Assembly: GCA_902604545.1 (NCBI GenBank)
Contig: CACKZG010000007.1
Span: 1 to 39,490, forward strand
Direction of reading: 5' to 3'
Source: an uncultured Pelagibacteraceae bacterium
GTDB lineage: Bacteria; Pseudomonadota; Alphaproteobacteria; Pelagibacterales; Pelagibacteraceae
Length of the DNA: 39,490 bases
In this document: one piece after another, positions 38,596 to 39,490 of the stretch
Position numbering within the stretch: position 1 is the stretch's first letter
Layout: each line of letters begins with the position of its first letter
Program-made: the position numbers and the translations under genes
The notes under the pieces: generated by a model
Seen by the model: the letters and a program-made list of their open reading frames with translations, nothing else
Told to the model about the DNA's origin: nothing
The model's database searches: none

Positions 38596-38943
38596 ATGAA
38601 AGTATATTTTAATAATTCTTGTAAAATCTGTAGATCTGAAATTAACCTATATAAAAAAGAAAATATCAAAGATATTGATTGGATAGATATAACTAATAAT
38701 TCAGATGCTGAAAAAGAAACATCAAGAAATGATAAAGAATTGTTAAGAAGACTACATGTTAAAGAAAACGGTAAAATTATTCAGGGGGCAGAAGCATTTC
38801 TTTATGTTTGGAAAAAAATTCCAAAATATAAATTTCTATATAAATTTTTTAAACTACCAATAATTTTCACAATCTTTAAATATGGGTATGAAATGGTTGC
38901 CTTTTTTTTATATTTGAAAAATAAAAAACAACTCAAAAACTAA
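38596..38943 (+). CDS. DCC-family (DUF393) thiol-disulfide oxidoreductase-like protein
   Basis: Small protein of the DCC family (thioredoxin-like fold). It carries the CxxC motif C9-KI-C12 near the N-terminus in NNSCKICRSE; in most DCC proteins the sequence is D-G-x-C-x-x-C, so the aspartate is replaced here by Asn/Ser. The GAEAFLYVWKKIP segment (about 56-68) and the later hydrophobic segment with an aromatic/basic tail are typical. Length 115. The role is likely redox or membrane-associated but not established. Stop shared with the following convergent gene (CTAA, 38940-38943). Confidence 0.85.
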   Translation: MKVYFNNSCKICRSEINLYKKENIKDIDWIDITNNSDAEKETSRNDKELLRRLHVKENGKIIQGAEAFLYVWKKIPKYKFLYKFFKLPIIFTIFKYGYEMVAFFLYLKNKKQLKN

Positions 38944-39233
38944 GTTAAGAAAAATATTAAAAATTCACTGAGTAAAGACATAGATAACAAGAACATTATT
39001 AATAAAATTGAGTACATTAGAGTTATAACTCTATTTCTTTTTCTTCTCAGTCTAACAAAAGTTTTATCATCAAGATCTGAGATATCTCTTTCACCTATAA
39101 CTGGATAATCATAACTCCATCGCCATGTTGATTGGCCTAATCTAGAGTCAAGACTGTTAAAATATCTTATCCATGCAAGAACATATCTAAATACTAAATA
39201 TAAAATTATCATTAATGCAGATGAAAATAACAT
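38940..39233 (-). CDS. Hypothetical two-helix membrane protein
   Basis: I do not recognise a family. The 97-residue protein has a first helix (about 3-22), then RYFNSLDSRLGQSTWRWSYDYP and an acidic GERDISDLDD, a basic stretch (RLRRKRNR) and a second helix (about 70-95). This looks like a membrane hairpin with a cytoplasmic loop. The next gene, cut by the window end, stops 30 nt upstream on the same strand, so the two may form an operon. Confidence 0.65.
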   Translation of the reverse strand: MLFSSALMIILYLVFRYVLAWIRYFNSLDSRLGQSTWRWSYDYPVIGERDISDLDDKTFVRLRRKRNRVITLMYSILLIMFLLSMSLLSEFLIFFLT

Positions 39234-39263
39234 TCCAAATGATACTTAATAATTTATGATAAT

Positions 39264-39490
39264 TTAATTGTTATTTTTTGCTCTTTTTCTTCCGATTAAT
39301 TGAGTAAGTGCGTCAACCATAGTATCTGAAGCCTTAAATATTTCATTATTTTTAAATTCATGAGAAATATTTTTTTCTGGGTTAGTTTTATCTTCAATAA
39401 CTATTCCTTCATCAGGCGAATTATTTTTTATATAAATTAACAAAAGCCATTCATCATCTGATGCTTCATCCCACTTAACAAATATTTCTC
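39264..39490 (-). CDS. Unrecognised protein, C-terminal part (5' end beyond the window)
   Basis: Stop codon TAA at 39266-39264; the frame is open back to the window edge, about 75 codons, unusual for random sequence this rich in TAA. The visible protein runs IFVKWDEASDDEWLLLIYIKNN ... KASDTMVDALTQLIGRKRAKNNN, acidic in the first part and basic at the end. No motif I know. Upstream of, and probably cotranscribed with, the small membrane protein gene at 39233. Confidence 0.6.
   Translation of the reverse strand, partial: EIFVKWDEASDDEWLLLIYIKNNSPDEGIVIEDKTNPEKNISHEFKNNEIFKASDTMVDALTQLIGRKRAKNNN

Overview
The window looks like a piece of a streamlined, very AT-rich marine alphaproteobacterial genome, most likely SAR11 (Pelagibacterales). 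The reasons are Lys/Asn/Ile-rich proteins, almost no intergenic DNA, many start/stop overlaps (ATGA, TAATG), an alphaproteobacterial order of cytochrome oxidase genes (cox2-cox1-ctaB-small protein-cox11-cox3-surf1), a DUF2093 gene, and the end of a Blh-type retinal-forming gene, which points to a proteorhodopsin-bearing lineage. The taxon is inferred from gene content and composition; no rRNA gene is present. I saw no tRNA, rRNA, insertion sequence, phage gene or CRISPR array. No gene-free stretch exceeds 300 bases; the longest is the space between the secreted-protein gene ending at 31382 and typA at 31599, and it holds a 38-codon ORF.

Layout: 1-2945 (+) carries blh (5' end outside the window), ispH, thrB and rnhA. 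2937-11074 (-), read from right to left, carries rsmE, then the aa3 cytochrome c oxidase operon (cox2, cox1, ctaB, a 41-residue CoxF-like protein, cox11, cox3, surf1), then thrC and a Prx5-type peroxiredoxin. 11091-13588 (+) has a haloacid-dehalogenase-like hydrolase, a pirin and a quinone oxidoreductase, followed by a convergent DUF2721 membrane protein. 14038-19692 (+) has ubiA and a lipid A/Kdo block (msbA, waaA, lpxK, lpxL-like). DUF2093 (-) and purD-rsmD (+) diverge at about 19900. 21721-28161 (-) is one tightly packed run: a TIGR01459-like HAD phosphatase, ribF, ileS, lspA, a DUF3035-like lipoprotein and pgi. 28294-30268 (+) is groES-groEL, with a heat-shock-type promoter and a strong terminator. 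30383-33425 (+) has a small membrane protein, a secreted protein, a 38-residue basic ORF and typA. The rest has a YczE-like membrane protein, a DUF6134-like secreted protein, an FAD oxidoreductase, tldE-tldD, a DCC-family protein, and two unrecognised genes, the last cut by the window end.

Functional themes: isoprenoid supply next to retinal formation (ispH/blh); assembly of the terminal oxidase (two catalytic subunits, heme O synthase, Cu chaperone, Surf1) with a thiol peroxidase; split threonine synthesis (thrB and thrC on opposite strands, both in the first 5 kb); outer-membrane lipid A export and Kdo/acyl transfer; and housekeeping protein synthesis, export and folding.

I do not find a clear undescribed system. 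The parts least explained by known families are short: the 38-residue basic ORF before typA, the leader/terminator-like segment at 30804-30940, the CoxF-like microprotein, a secreted protein predicted to begin with His after signal cleavage, and the habit of convergent gene pairs sharing their stop codons.
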